NCBI GenBank assembly: GCA_024275165.1
Contig: JAJRZQ010000020.1
Span: 1-38,125 of the forward strand
Origin: a bacterium
GTDB taxonomy: Bacteria > SAR324 > XYD2-FULL-50-16
Reading direction: 5' to 3'
DNA length: 38,125 nt
Every line of letters begins with the position of its first letter. Within the stretch, counting starts at the first letter, position 1. Shown here piece after piece: positions 1 through 7,767 of this stretch. The notes under the pieces were generated by a model. The model saw only the letters and a program-made list of their open reading frames with translations, made no database searches and was not told the origin of the DNA. The translations under genes and the position numbers were made by a program.

Positions 1-1916
1 TAAGCGACGGCGATCAGGCCGACTTTTTAGCCAAAAAAATCAATCGGGAGGCGAAAAAAGCCTTTGGCCCCAACCCCTATTTCCAGGCCCTGCCCCATAA
101 CCGAGCGAACCCTCAGATGTCGCGTTTGATGGATTACCTAGGCGACTACCTTGGGCTTGCCGCCTTGGTGGCTTTGTTTCTTGCCGGCCTGGGCACCGCC
201 TACCTCTTTCGGGCCTATTTGGCTCAAAAAACCTTGGAGATGGCGATTTTGCGCAGCCTCGGTGCCAGTTCAATGCAAACAGGAGGGTGGATGATCTTAG
301 AAATCAACCTCTTAGGCACGCTGGCCGCCCTGGTTGCGGGGCTCTTGGCACGGGGGTTGATCCCTTTGGCGCAATGGCTCTTAAAAGACATCACCCCCTT
401 TGGCTTTCACCCCCATTTAACCCTTTCCAGCCTCGCCCTCGCCTTGGCTATCGGCTTGGCAAGCAGTGTTTTTTTTTCCCTTCCCTTACTGCTCCGATTA
501 AAAGCAGTGAACCCCAAACAGCTTTTTGAGCAGAGCCAGGGGCAAGGCTCGACCCGCTTTTACTGGGGCTCTCTCTTCGGTCTGCTCCCCTTAGGCCTAC
601 TCTACTGGGGGTTGGCCTTTTTACAGGCAAAAAGCTTTTGGATCGGGACTTGGTTTGTCCTCTGTTTGCTCCTCTCTGGTTTCGTCTTGGCCCTCTTTGC
701 CTGGATCGGTTTAAACTTCGCCGCCAAGGCACGCGCAACGACCTTGGTTTTACGCCTCTTGTTCAGAAACCTCAGCCGCGGCGGCTGGGGCAGCATTGCC
801 AGCTTTGTGGCCATTGGTTTAGGGGCTCTCTTGATCAACCTCATCCCCCAATTGGAGCAGGGGCTGCAAGCAGAAATCCGCCAGCCCGAAACCTCGGTCT
901 TGCCGAGTTTTTTCCTCTTTGATATTCAACCAGAACAACGAGTTGAACTCACAAACTATTTAAAGAACCAGGGCCACCCCTTGAGCAAGCTCAGCCCGAT
1001 GATTACCAGCCGCTTGATCGGCGTAAAGGGGAAAAAACAAGAAGAAACCAACTCCCCCGCCTTGACGAGGGAAGAAGAAACCCAACGGGTCATGCGCAAT
1101 CGAGGGGCAAATCTTTCCATGCGGGGCACCCTCTACGACTCGGAACGACTCATCGCGGGAAGCTTTATCCGCCGGCCCTGGAACGCAAAAAGCGGCAAAC
1201 TCCCTGCGATCAGCCTCGAAGCACGCTACGCAAAACGCTTGAATATCGGGCTCGGCGATGAACTGACCTTCGATGTTTTAGGGGTTCCCTTTACCGGAGA
1301 GGTCACCAGCCTGCGCGAGGTTCACTGGAACAGCTTTGAACCGAATTTCTTTATCCTCTTTCAGCCGGGCAGCCTCAAGGATGCCCCGGCCACCTACCTC
1401 GGCGTTGTCCCGGCCATGCCGGAAAAGGCAAAAATCCCTCTACAACGCCAATTGCGCAAAGCCTTTCCCAATCTTTCGCTCATTCATGTCTCCCGCTTGG
1501 TGGAGCGAATTTTAAAACTCGCTGCCCAGATCAGCCTCGCTATTTCCAGCATGGCTTTACTCTCTATGTTTGCCGGGCTGGTGGTGGTTTATTCCATTGC
1601 CCGCTACAATATCAGTCAACGACGCAATGAGATCAACCTCTTTAAGGTTTTAGGAGCGCAGCACCGCCTGCTCAACCTGTTGTTTTTCTCCGAATTCGCC
1701 CTGCTCGGATTTTTCTCCAGTGCCACCGGCGCTTTATTGAGTTTAAGCCTTTCCGCCTTTTTATCCGAAACCCTATTTCATCGCTCCTTTGCCATTTATT
1801 GGCCCTCTACCCTCTATACCCTCCTCGGAGTCACCCTGATCAGTGCCTTGGTGGCTTGGCTCAGTGGTCAAGCCACCTTGCGGCAAAAACCCCTAAGCCT
1901 ACTCAAAGCGGGATGA
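1..1916 (+). CDS. FtsX-like ABC transporter permease, 5' end cut by window edge
   Basis: The reading frame (first full codon at base 3) is open to the left edge, so the ATG at 117 is probably an internal Met and the true start lies upstream. About 637 residues are visible. Hydrophobic segments follow the FtsX/MacB-like permease pattern: a group of helices beginning just after the internal Met, a second group, a large soluble stretch around 880-1500 that would be periplasmic, then three C-terminal helices ending in QKPLSLLKAG. The motifs EMAILRSLGAS and EINLFKVLGAQ are the two cytoplasmic loops typical of duplicated FtsX domains. Known members (YbbP-like, usually around 800 residues) pair with an ABC ATPase to move or release lipids or lipoproteins, or to act on envelope substrates. 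The ATPase is not in the window and may lie just upstream. The stop overlaps the start of the following lipoprotein gene. Family is sure; substrate is not. Confidence 0.88.
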   Translation, partial: SDGDQADFLAKKINREAKKAFGPNPYFQALPHNRANPQMSRLMDYLGDYLGLAALVALFLAGLGTAYLFRAYLAQKTLEMAILRSLGASSMQTGGWMILEINLLGTLAALVAGLLARGLIPLAQWLLKDITPFGFHPHLTLSSLALALAIGLASSVFFSLPLLLRLKAVNPKQLFEQSQGQGSTRFYWGSLFGLLPLGLLYWGLAFLQAKSFWIGTWFVLCLLLSGFVLALFAWIGLNFAAKARATTLVLRLLFRNLSRGGWGSIASFVAIGLGALLINLIPQLEQGLQAEIRQPETSVLPSFFLFDIQPEQRVELTNYLKNQGHPLSKLSPMITSRLIGVKGKKQEETNSPALTREEETQRVMRNRGANLSMRGTLYDSERLIAGSFIRRPWNAKSGKLPAISLEARYAKRLNIGLGDELTFDVLGVPFTGEVTSLREVHWNSFEPNFFILFQPGSLKDAPATYLGVVPAMPEKAKIPLQRQLRKAFPNLSLIHVSRLVERILKLAAQISLAISSMALLSMFAGLVVVYSIARYNISQRRNEINLFKVLGAQHRLLNLLFFSEFALLGFFSSATGALLSLSLSAFLSETLFHRSFAIYWPSTLYTLLGVTLISALVAWLSGQATLRQKPLSLLKAG

Positions 1917-2737
1917 AACGATATTGCCTGTTGCTCAGCCTGCTTTTTTTGCTCAGTTGCAACTATTATACATGGGCCTATAATCATGCGGAATGGATTC
2001 TTTCTTGGAAGCTTCATCATTATTTAGACCTCACCGCAAAACAAAAACCCCTGGCCCAAGCTCAAATGAATACCTTGGCCAACTGGCACCGCAGTTCCCA
2101 ACTCCCAAAATTGAAAAAAGCGGTCCGGCGGGCCCGAAAATACTTGCGGCAAAAAAAATACGCTCCAGGAGTCAAAGAAAGCATCGCCGCCTACAAGAAC
2201 CTGCGCGACAACCTCTATCAAGGTTTTATTCAGGCGCTCGTCCCTATTTTAATGGAGCTCAACCCACAACAGATTGATCACCTCCAAGAAATCTTGGAAG
2301 AGGAAAATCAAGAAATAAGAGAAAGCCTCGACGACCCCGCCCCCGAACGACTCGCCAAGCGGGTCGCCGGCTTCAAAAGTACTTTAGAGGATTGGCTTGG
2401 CGACCTCTCCGGGCAACAAAACAAAATGGTTGAAGAACTTTTTTTGCGCCTGCCCGAACTCAAGCCCCTCCGCCTGCGATACCGGAAAGAACAGCAAGCC
2501 CATTTTTTTGCTGCCCTGCGACAAAAACCAGAAATCAACGCCCTCGGAGGCCGACTTTTAAAAATCTGGGTTCAACGCCCACCCCAAGACCCCTACGGTC
2601 GCGCGTTAATCCAAAGTTCTAAAACCTATGAGATTTTTTTAATTCATCTCTTAAAAACCACCAGCCCCCAACAAAGAAGCCATCTCTTAAAAAAAATGGA
2701 AACTTTGGAGAAGGACTTGCATTCATTGCTCATCTAA
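1913..2737 (+). CDS. DUF6279-family lipoprotein
   Basis: A protein of 274 residues. I chose the ATG at 1913, which overlaps the stop of the permease gene (ATGA), because it gives a lipoprotein signal: MKRYC, a leucine-rich core and the lipobox LLSC, with the acylated Cys at residue 16. The frame is open further upstream but only inside the permease gene. The mature part starts with NHAEWILSWKLHHYLDLTAKQ, followed by mostly charged helical sequence with an LxxWH motif. This matches my memory of DUF6279 lipoproteins (Y/NxAxWxLxxxxxxYxDLT, then a LLxWHR segment). Function is unknown in that family. Overlap with the permease implies co-translation and perhaps a shared envelope role. Confidence 0.8.
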   Translation: MKRYCLLLSLLFLLSCNYYTWAYNHAEWILSWKLHHYLDLTAKQKPLAQAQMNTLANWHRSSQLPKLKKAVRRARKYLRQKKYAPGVKESIAAYKNLRDNLYQGFIQALVPILMELNPQQIDHLQEILEEENQEIRESLDDPAPERLAKRVAGFKSTLEDWLGDLSGQQNKMVEELFLRLPELKPLRLRYRKEQQAHFFAALRQKPEINALGGRLLKIWVQRPPQDPYGRALIQSSKTYEIFLIHLLKTTSPQQRSHLLKKMETLEKDLHSLLI

Positions 2738-2771
2738 AAAGAGCTTATAATTTAAGATTAAATAAAATATA

Positions 2772-2812
2772 GATAGGCTTTTGCTCCGCTTTTTTGTATC
2801 TTTATGCCTATC
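2772..2812 (+). repeat. Inverted repeat in the leader of the receiver gene
   Basis: GATAGGC at 2772-2778 is repeated inverted as GCCTATC at 2806-2812, with a 27-base T-rich loop, just ahead of the ATG at 2836. A perfect TATAAT hexamer lies at 2746-2751, but I see no good -35 at normal spacing. The repeat could be a 5' leader stem or an operator; evidence is modest. Confidence 0.35.
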
Positions 2813-2835
2813 GCTGCCAAACAGCCAAAAAAGCC

Positions 2836-3246
2836 ATGAAAATTCTAATCGTTGAAGACAACCCCGTAAATTATCGCATGCTGCAAACCCTGCTGTCTCA
2901 ATACGGGGAAACCGAAGTCGCGGTAAACGGCAGAACGGGGCTCGCCGCCTTTGAACGAGCGCACCAAAAGGGAGACCCGATTGAGTTGATCTTTTTGGAT
3001 TTGGTGATGCCCGAAATGGACGGCCATGAAATGTTGCGTTTGATTCGCGAATTTGAACAATCCAAAGGGGTGAGCCGTGAGGAGGATCAGGTCAAGGTGG
3101 TGATTTCCACCAATCAGGAAACCACCAAGGATGTCATCCTCAGCTATGAGCAGGGGGCCCATCATTATTTTCTCAAGCCCTATAGCCCGGCGGAACTAGA
3201 AGACCTCATGAGCCTCATGGGCTACATCAAAACCCAAACCAACTAA
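2836..3246 (+). CDS. Single-domain response regulator (receiver)
   Basis: A 136-residue protein consisting only of a receiver domain. Visible motifs are the acidic pair in LIVEDNP (E7, D8), the phospho-acceptor Asp55 in LDLVMPEMDG, the switch Ser/Thr in VVIST and the conserved Lys in FLKPYSP. I took the ATG at 2836, which places the acidic pair at the normal distance from the N terminus. An in-frame TTG at 2794 would add 14 residues without homology to receivers. No good Shine-Dalgarno is seen for either start. No kinase or output domain is adjacent, so it is an orphan. It may act like CheY or as an intermediate in a phosphorelay. It is followed 8 bases later by the DJ-1 family gene, which may be co-transcribed. 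Confidence 0.9.
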   Translation: MKILIVEDNPVNYRMLQTLLSQYGETEVAVNGRTGLAAFERAHQKGDPIELIFLDLVMPEMDGHEMLRLIREFEQSKGVSREEDQVKVVISTNQETTKDVILSYEQGAHHYFLKPYSPAELEDLMSLMGYIKTQTN

Positions 3247-3254
3247 GCCCCGCC

Positions 3255-3863
3255 ATGAAACGGGTCTTAATCCCCTTGGCCCAAGGGGTTGAAGAAATCG
3301 AAGCCGTCACCTTAATGGATGTACTCACCCGCGCGGGGGCACAGGTTTTCACCGCCAGCATCGACCCCCAACAAGAAATCCATTGCTCAAGAGGGGCAAA
3401 ACTCCTCGCCGATTCCCAGCTAGAAGACCTCCAAACAGAAGAATTTGACTTAATCGCCCTGCCCGGTGGGGGGCAGGGGGCAGCCGAGCTGGCCACCTCC
3501 ATGACCTTAAAGGCCATGCTGATGGAACAGAAAAAAGCGGGCCGCCACTACGCCGCCCTCTGCGCCAGTCCGGCCTTGGTTTTATCCCCCTGGGGCCTCT
3601 TAAAAGATAAAGCGGCAACCGGCTACCCCACCTTTATGGACCGCTTAGAGGCCAAGGAAAAACACCACCAAGGCAACCTTACAGACGGCAACTGCATCAC
3701 CGGCCAAGGCCCCGCCGCGGCAATGGGTTTTGCCCTGGCCTGCGTCAAAGCCCTGTTCGGCGCCAAAAAGCGCGATGAGGTTGCCCAAGGCCTGCTTTAC
3801 CCTCTGGATGCTTTTAAAAAAGAAGCGAAACCCACCCCGCCGACTACCAACCAGCCTCACTAA
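3255..3863 (+). CDS. DJ-1/PfpI (YajL-like) family protein
   Basis: A 202-residue protein of the DJ-1/ThiJ/YajL branch. Visible features are the N-terminal strand KRVLIPLAQGVEEIEAV with the conserved Glu16, the GGG of ALPGGGQGA, and the nucleophile elbow AALCASPALVL with Cys103. The family is linked to protection from carbonyl and oxidative stress; glyoxalase III and deglycase activities have been proposed but are debated. The C terminus carries an extra proline- and threonine-rich tail of about 15 residues. The gene follows the receiver gene closely. Its stop codon overlaps the stop of clpB, read on the other strand, so the two messages are convergent with no room for a terminator between them. 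Confidence 0.9.
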   Translation: MKRVLIPLAQGVEEIEAVTLMDVLTRAGAQVFTASIDPQQEIHCSRGAKLLADSQLEDLQTEEFDLIALPGGGQGAAELATSMTLKAMLMEQKKAGRHYAALCASPALVLSPWGLLKDKAATGYPTFMDRLEAKEKHHQGNLTDGNCITGQGPAAAMGFALACVKALFGAKKRDEVAQGLLYPLDAFKKEAKPTPPTTNQPH

Positions 3864-6484
3864 AGGGGGGCAAACTCCTCACCGGCCTTAACCCGATGAA
3901 AGGAAAGCTGGGTCGGGTTGCGCAAGCGAACCTCAATCACATCTCCAGGCTTGATGGTGCCATCTAAAATCTTATAGGCCATGACATCTTCCACCTCCCG
4001 TTGGATGGTGCGTTTGAGGGGACGCGCCCCAAACTCGGCGTCATAACCTTGACGGGCCAGAAAGCGCAAGGCTTCACTTGTAACCCGCAGCTGGGTGTTG
4101 TGGCTCGACTGCATGCGCAAGGAGAGTTTTTCAATCTCCAGGGCCACCAACTGCTCTAATTCTTTGACCTCTAAGGGATCAAAAACGATAATCTCATCCA
4201 GGCGATTGAGCAGCTCCGGGCGAAAACGGGTCAAAAGCAACTTTTTGGCCATCTCCCCGGAGAGTTTTTTCTTTTCTTCATAAAACTTCAGCACCGCCTC
4301 ACTGCCTAAGTTGGTGGTCAAGATAATGATGCAGTTTTTGAAATCCACCTTGATCCCGTGGCTGTCGGTCAAGATGCCATCATCCAAGATTTGCAGCAAG
4401 ATATGAAACACCTCGGGGTGGCCCTTTTCAATCTCATCGAACAAGATTACCGAATAGGGCTGGCGATGTACCGCCTCGGTTAAAATTCCCCCCTCGTCAA
4501 AGCCCTGATAACCTGGAGGAGCCCCAAGCAAACGGCTCACCGTATGCTTTTCCTGGTATTCGCTCATGTCCAGTCGAATCATGGATTTTTCATCATTGAA
4601 TAAAAAACCCGCTAAGGTCTTGGCCAGTTCGGTCTTGCCCACTCCGGTCGGCCCCATGAACATAAAACTCCCCCAAGGGCGATTGGGGTCTTGAATCCCC
4701 GTTCTCGCGCGACGAATGGCATTGGCCACGGCTGAAAGCGCTCTTCTTTGCCCCACCAGCTTTTCCGCCAATTGCTTTTCCATCTTTAAAAGCTTTTCCC
4801 GCTCATCCATCAACATTTTCGCGATGGGAATCCCCGTCCATTTCGAGACCATCTTAGCTACATCCTCTTCATCCACCTCTTCTTTGACCAAGCGGGTTTG
4901 CCCCGATTCCGCCAAGACTTGATTGGCCTCTTCCAACTCCTTTTGCAGGGCGTCTAGGGTGCCGTACTTCAGCTTGGCCGCCAGCTCTAAATTACCCGCC
5001 CGCTGGGCTTCCAGCTCCGCTTGCAGGGTTCGCTCAATCTCTTCTTTTAAGTGACGCACCTTGCTGATCGCTTCTCGTTCGTCATTCCATTTCGCCTTTT
5101 GCTTTTCGACCTCCTGGACCAGTTTTTTTACCTCTCGATCTAAAATCCTCAAGCGTGCCTTGGATTGGGCGTCTTCTTCCTTGATTAAGGCGGCTTTTTC
5201 GATTTCCAACTGCATGATTTTTCGATTGGCCTGGTCAATGACCGTCGGCAAGCTGTCGATTTCAATGCGGGTGGTGCTGGCGGCCTCGTCAATCAAGTCA
5301 ATCGCCTTATCGGGCAAAAAACGGCCCGTCAAATACCGATCCGCGAGTTTTGCCGCCGCGATGATCGCGCTGTCTTTGATCCGTACCCCATGGTGGACTT
5401 CATACTTCCCCTTTAGTCCCCGCAAGATAGCGATACAATCGCTCACACTCGGTTCCTTGACCAAAACCTGCTGAAAGCGACGCTCTAGGGCGGGATCTTG
5501 TTCAATGTGTTTTTTATATTCGGTAATGGTGGTGGCCCCAATGCATTTGATTTGCCCTCGAGCCAAGGCGGGCTTGAGCATGTTGGAGGCGTCCAGGGCC
5601 CCCTCGCTGGCCCCGGCCCCCACTAAGGTATGCAACTCATCAATAAATAAAACCACACTTGAGCCCCTTTGCTCCACCTGCTTTAAAAGCCCTTTTAAGC
5701 GATCTTCAAACTCCCCCCGGTACTTGGCCCCGGCGATCATGCTCGCTAAATCCAACGCCAGAATGGAAGCCCGCTTTAACCCCTCGGGCACATCTCCTTG
5801 ATAAATCCGTTGAGCGAGCCCTTCAATAATCGCGGTTTTGCCCACCCCGGGCTCCCCGATTAAAACGGGATTATTTTTTGTCCTCCGAGAAAGCACCTGA
5901 ATCACCCGCCGCACCTCTTCATCCCGCCCGATCACGGGGTCGAACTGATTCGCCCTCGCCTGGGCCACGAGATCAATGGTGTATTGACTTAGAATGTCGT
6001 TGTCTTCGACCTCCGCGCCCCGTTGGGTAATGCGTTTACCCCCTTTGGCCTCTTCCACCAAACGGGTGATGCTGGTCGAATCCAATCCCTGGGCGCGCAA
6101 CAGCATGCTGGCTTCTGTAGCGGTATTGGCCAAAATGCCTAAAAAAAGATGCTCTGGACCGAGGTATTCATCACGCAGGCGGTCTGCCTCATATTCCGCC
6201 TTACGGATGCATTGTTCGCAGGAATAAGAAAGGTAAACATCTTTGGATTCCCCCTGGCTCGGTTCAAGCTGTTTTAAAAAATATTCCAGCTCTGCCTTGA
6301 TCTTTTCTTTTTTGATTTTAATCTGGGCAAAGACCTCGGCCAAAGGCCCCTCTCGCTCATCTAAAAGGACAAACAAAAGGTGTTCGGCTTCCATCCGTTG
6401 CTGTTGGTGCTGGCTCACCAAAGCGTGCGTGCTGTAAATGCACTCCTCCGCTTGACGGGTAAAGCGCTCTAAATTCAAACCCAT
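3860..6484 (-). CDS. clpB: ATP-dependent disaggregase ClpB
   Basis: An 874-residue AAA+ protein of normal ClpB length. Order: Clp N domain (about 1-145), AAA-1 with Walker A GEPGVGKT at 210-217, Walker B VVLFIDE at 277-283 and the arginine-finger region ERRFQ at 334-338, the coiled-coil middle domain (about 405-535), AAA-2 with Walker A GPTGVGKT at 611-618 and Walker B VILFDE at 679-684, and the C-terminal small domain. The long middle domain and the absence of a ClpP-docking loop separate it from ClpA and ClpC. It works with DnaK to pull polypeptides out of aggregates. I see no clear Shine-Dalgarno before the ATG and no convincing sigma-32 promoter in the 69-base gap upstream. No co-chaperone genes are nearby. 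Confidence 0.96.
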   Translation of the reverse strand: MGLNLERFTRQAEECIYSTHALVSQHQQQRMEAEHLLFVLLDEREGPLAEVFAQIKIKKEKIKAELEYFLKQLEPSQGESKDVYLSYSCEQCIRKAEYEADRLRDEYLGPEHLFLGILANTATEASMLLRAQGLDSTSITRLVEEAKGGKRITQRGAEVEDNDILSQYTIDLVAQARANQFDPVIGRDEEVRRVIQVLSRRTKNNPVLIGEPGVGKTAIIEGLAQRIYQGDVPEGLKRASILALDLASMIAGAKYRGEFEDRLKGLLKQVEQRGSSVVLFIDELHTLVGAGASEGALDASNMLKPALARGQIKCIGATTITEYKKHIEQDPALERRFQQVLVKEPSVSDCIAILRGLKGKYEVHHGVRIKDSAIIAAAKLADRYLTGRFLPDKAIDLIDEAASTTRIEIDSLPTVIDQANRKIMQLEIEKAALIKEEDAQSKARLRILDREVKKLVQEVEKQKAKWNDEREAISKVRHLKEEIERTLQAELEAQRAGNLELAAKLKYGTLDALQKELEEANQVLAESGQTRLVKEEVDEEDVAKMVSKWTGIPIAKMLMDEREKLLKMEKQLAEKLVGQRRALSAVANAIRRARTGIQDPNRPWGSFMFMGPTGVGKTELAKTLAGFLFNDEKSMIRLDMSEYQEKHTVSRLLGAPPGYQGFDEGGILTEAVHRQPYSVILFDEIEKGHPEVFHILLQILDDGILTDSHGIKVDFKNCIIILTTNLGSEAVLKFYEEKKKLSGEMAKKLLLTRFRPELLNRLDEIIVFDPLEVKELEQLVALEIEKLSLRMQSSHNTQLRVTSEALRFLARQGYDAEFGARPLKRTIQREVEDVMAYKILDGTIKPGDVIEVRLRNPTQLSFHRVKAGEEFAPL

Positions 6485-6553
6485 AGATTGATTGCTGAAA
6501 AAAGACTGAAGAAAAAATAAAACTCAAGCCCCCTATAGGTGCTTCTGCTTACG

Positions 6554-7258
6554 CTAGCACTTTGATTTTAATTGCGCTAGCTTCAAGAAAGGGTCGCCCA
6601 AACCGTAGGGTTTTTTGCTGTAATAGCCTTTGCCATGCTCGACCAGCAAGGCGTGATATTCTTGATAACAAGGCAAGTCCAACGGCAAGGCCTGCTGGAA
6701 TAAGCTTTGAACCTGGGCATAGGTCGCTTGAGGGCTGATCCAGCCTAGGTGACGCAAAAAGCGTTTGCTGTAGGCGTCCACCACAAAAACAGTCTGACCC
6801 AAGGCGTAGAGCAGAATGCAATCGGCGGTTTCAAAACCAATCCCTTTTACGGTAAGCAGCTTGGCCCGGGCCTCCGACACCGACATTTCAGCCAGCTTCC
6901 CAAAGGGATGCTGCTGCAAAAATTCCACAAAAGCTTTGATGTAGTTTGCTTTTTGATTAAAGTACCCGGCCTTACGAATCGCTTGCCCCAAAGGGGTTAA
7001 ATCCGTATCCAGCAAGGCGGAAACGGAAAAAAGCCCCCCTTGGCTCAAGTCGGCCAGAGCTTGGGTCACATTCTTCCACGCCGTGTTCTGGGTTAAAATC
7101 GCGCCCAAGGCAATTTCTAGGCGTTGCGCGTCGTTTTTGGGGAAAGTATAGTCACCCACATGATAGGGGTGCCGAGGGAGGGGGTTGGAGAGGGATATGG
7201 GCCACCAGCCCCGTGGCCCATAATACTTTAAAAGCAGATCATAGAGGGTATCGATCAT
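6554..7258 (-). CDS. HhH-GPD DNA glycosylase, MagIII/endonuclease III-like without Fe-S cluster
   Basis: A 234-residue helix-hairpin-helix glycosylase. Motifs are GAILTQNTAWKNV (about 52-64), the HhH turn VKGIGFETAD (137-146) and the catalytic-Asp segment VVDAYSKRFL with Asp161. At the position where true endonuclease III carries its catalytic Lys (GxGRKTA) this protein has Glu143. The C terminus lacks the four cysteines of the 4Fe-4S cluster, ending in KSKC. This combination resembles Helicobacter MagIII, a monofunctional 3-methyladenine glycosylase, so removal of alkylated bases is likelier than AP-lyase cleavage at oxidised pyrimidines; substrate remains inference. It lies 69 bases upstream of clpB and 45 bases downstream of an HU gene, all on the same strand. 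Confidence 0.82.
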   Translation of the reverse strand: MIDTLYDLLLKYYGPRGWWPISLSNPLPRHPYHVGDYTFPKNDAQRLEIALGAILTQNTAWKNVTQALADLSQGGLFSVSALLDTDLTPLGQAIRKAGYFNQKANYIKAFVEFLQQHPFGKLAEMSVSEARAKLLTVKGIGFETADCILLYALGQTVFVVDAYSKRFLRHLGWISPQATYAQVQSLFQQALPLDLPCYQEYHALLVEHGKGYYSKKPYGLGDPFLKLAQLKSKC

Positions 7259-7282
7259 TCGTGCTCTTAAAGTCCCTTTCCG

Positions 7283-7316
7283 AAAAAGACCGTGTAGTCG
7301 TTATTATTTCACGGCC
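7283..7316 (-). terminator. Intrinsic terminator after the first HU gene
   Basis: Read on the minus strand, GGCCGTG (7316-7310) pairs with CACGGTC (7294-7288), one G-T pair included, across a 15-base loop, followed by five T (7287-7283). The left arm begins inside the last HU codons and the HU stop codon is in the loop, so HU is probably mostly transcribed alone, with some read-through into the glycosylase gene. Confidence 0.6.
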
Positions 7317-7588
7317 TCTTTCAGACTTTTACCCGCTTTAAAGCGGGGTACCTTCGAGGCGGGAATCTTCATCTCCACCTTCGTTTGTGGATTGCGTCCG
7401 TTTCGTGCTTGACGGACGCCCACGCTAAATGACCCAAAACCCACCAAAGTAACCGTGCGACCTGTGGAAATCGCGCCTTCAATCCCCCCAACCAGCGCGT
7501 TGAGAATTTTTTCAGCTGAAGTTTTTGATATTCCAGCCTGTTGCGCCGCATGGGAAACCAATTCAGCCTTAGTGGTATTCTTTTTCAT
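7304..7588 (-). CDS. HU-family nucleoid protein (copy 1)
   Basis: A 94-residue histone-like protein. It has the HU dimerisation helices (TKAELVSHAAQQAGISKTSAEKIL), the VTLVGFGSFSV strand, the GRNPQTK arm and the closing RFKAGKSLKEAV. HU-type proteins bind and bend DNA as dimers with little sequence preference. IHF subunits carry different arm signatures, so HU is the better call, though the two can be confused. It has its own predicted promoter and terminator. A second HU gene lies at 33719 with about half of its residues identical. Confidence 0.93.
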   Translation of the reverse strand: MKKNTTKAELVSHAAQQAGISKTSAEKILNALVGGIEGAISTGRTVTLVGFGSFSVGVRQARNGRNPQTKVEMKIPASKVPRFKAGKSLKEAVK

Positions 7589-7609
7589 TGAGTCCTCAAT
7601 ACAAATTGA

Positions 7610-7637
7610 CTTATAAGTAGATTCGGAGAATAGCCAA
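7610..7637 (-). promoter_or_regulatory. Predicted sigma-70 promoter of the first HU gene
   Basis: On the minus strand, TTGGCT (7637-7632) and TATAAG (7615-7610) are separated by 16 bases, about 20 bases ahead of the HU start codon. The -10 matches the consensus at five of six positions and the -35 at four of six. An inverted repeat sits across the -35 region. Confidence 0.5.
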
Positions 7638-7644
7638 TTCCGAA
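7622..7644. repeat. Inverted repeat over the HU promoter, possible operator
   Basis: TTCGGA at 7622-7627 and TCCGAA at 7639-7644 form a perfect 6-bp dyad with an 11-base spacer that contains the predicted -35 box. The spacing, about 1.5 helical turns centre to centre, suits a dimeric regulator. The region upstream toward 7768 is A+T-rich and would also have to hold the promoter of the divergent epimerase gene. Confidence 0.35.
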
Positions 7645-7767
7645 GTTGACTTTATACTAACATATTTTTACTACTTGAAAATCGGGAAAAAACCCTATTT
7701 TATTAAATAAGTAAGTTTTATAGGAACTCTAAAATAAAGCATACCCACAGCGAATCGAGAAGATTTT

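Noticed and set aside
448-738. Minus-strand ORFs across the permease gene
   Set aside because: Low-complexity Arg/Ser/Gly-rich products lying wholly inside a clear membrane-protein gene; shadows of its codon bias.
6553-6581. Two GCTAGC palindromes at the end of the glycosylase gene as insertion-site duplications
   Set aside because: Six-base palindromes 23 bases apart with no element between; chance and coding constraint suffice.
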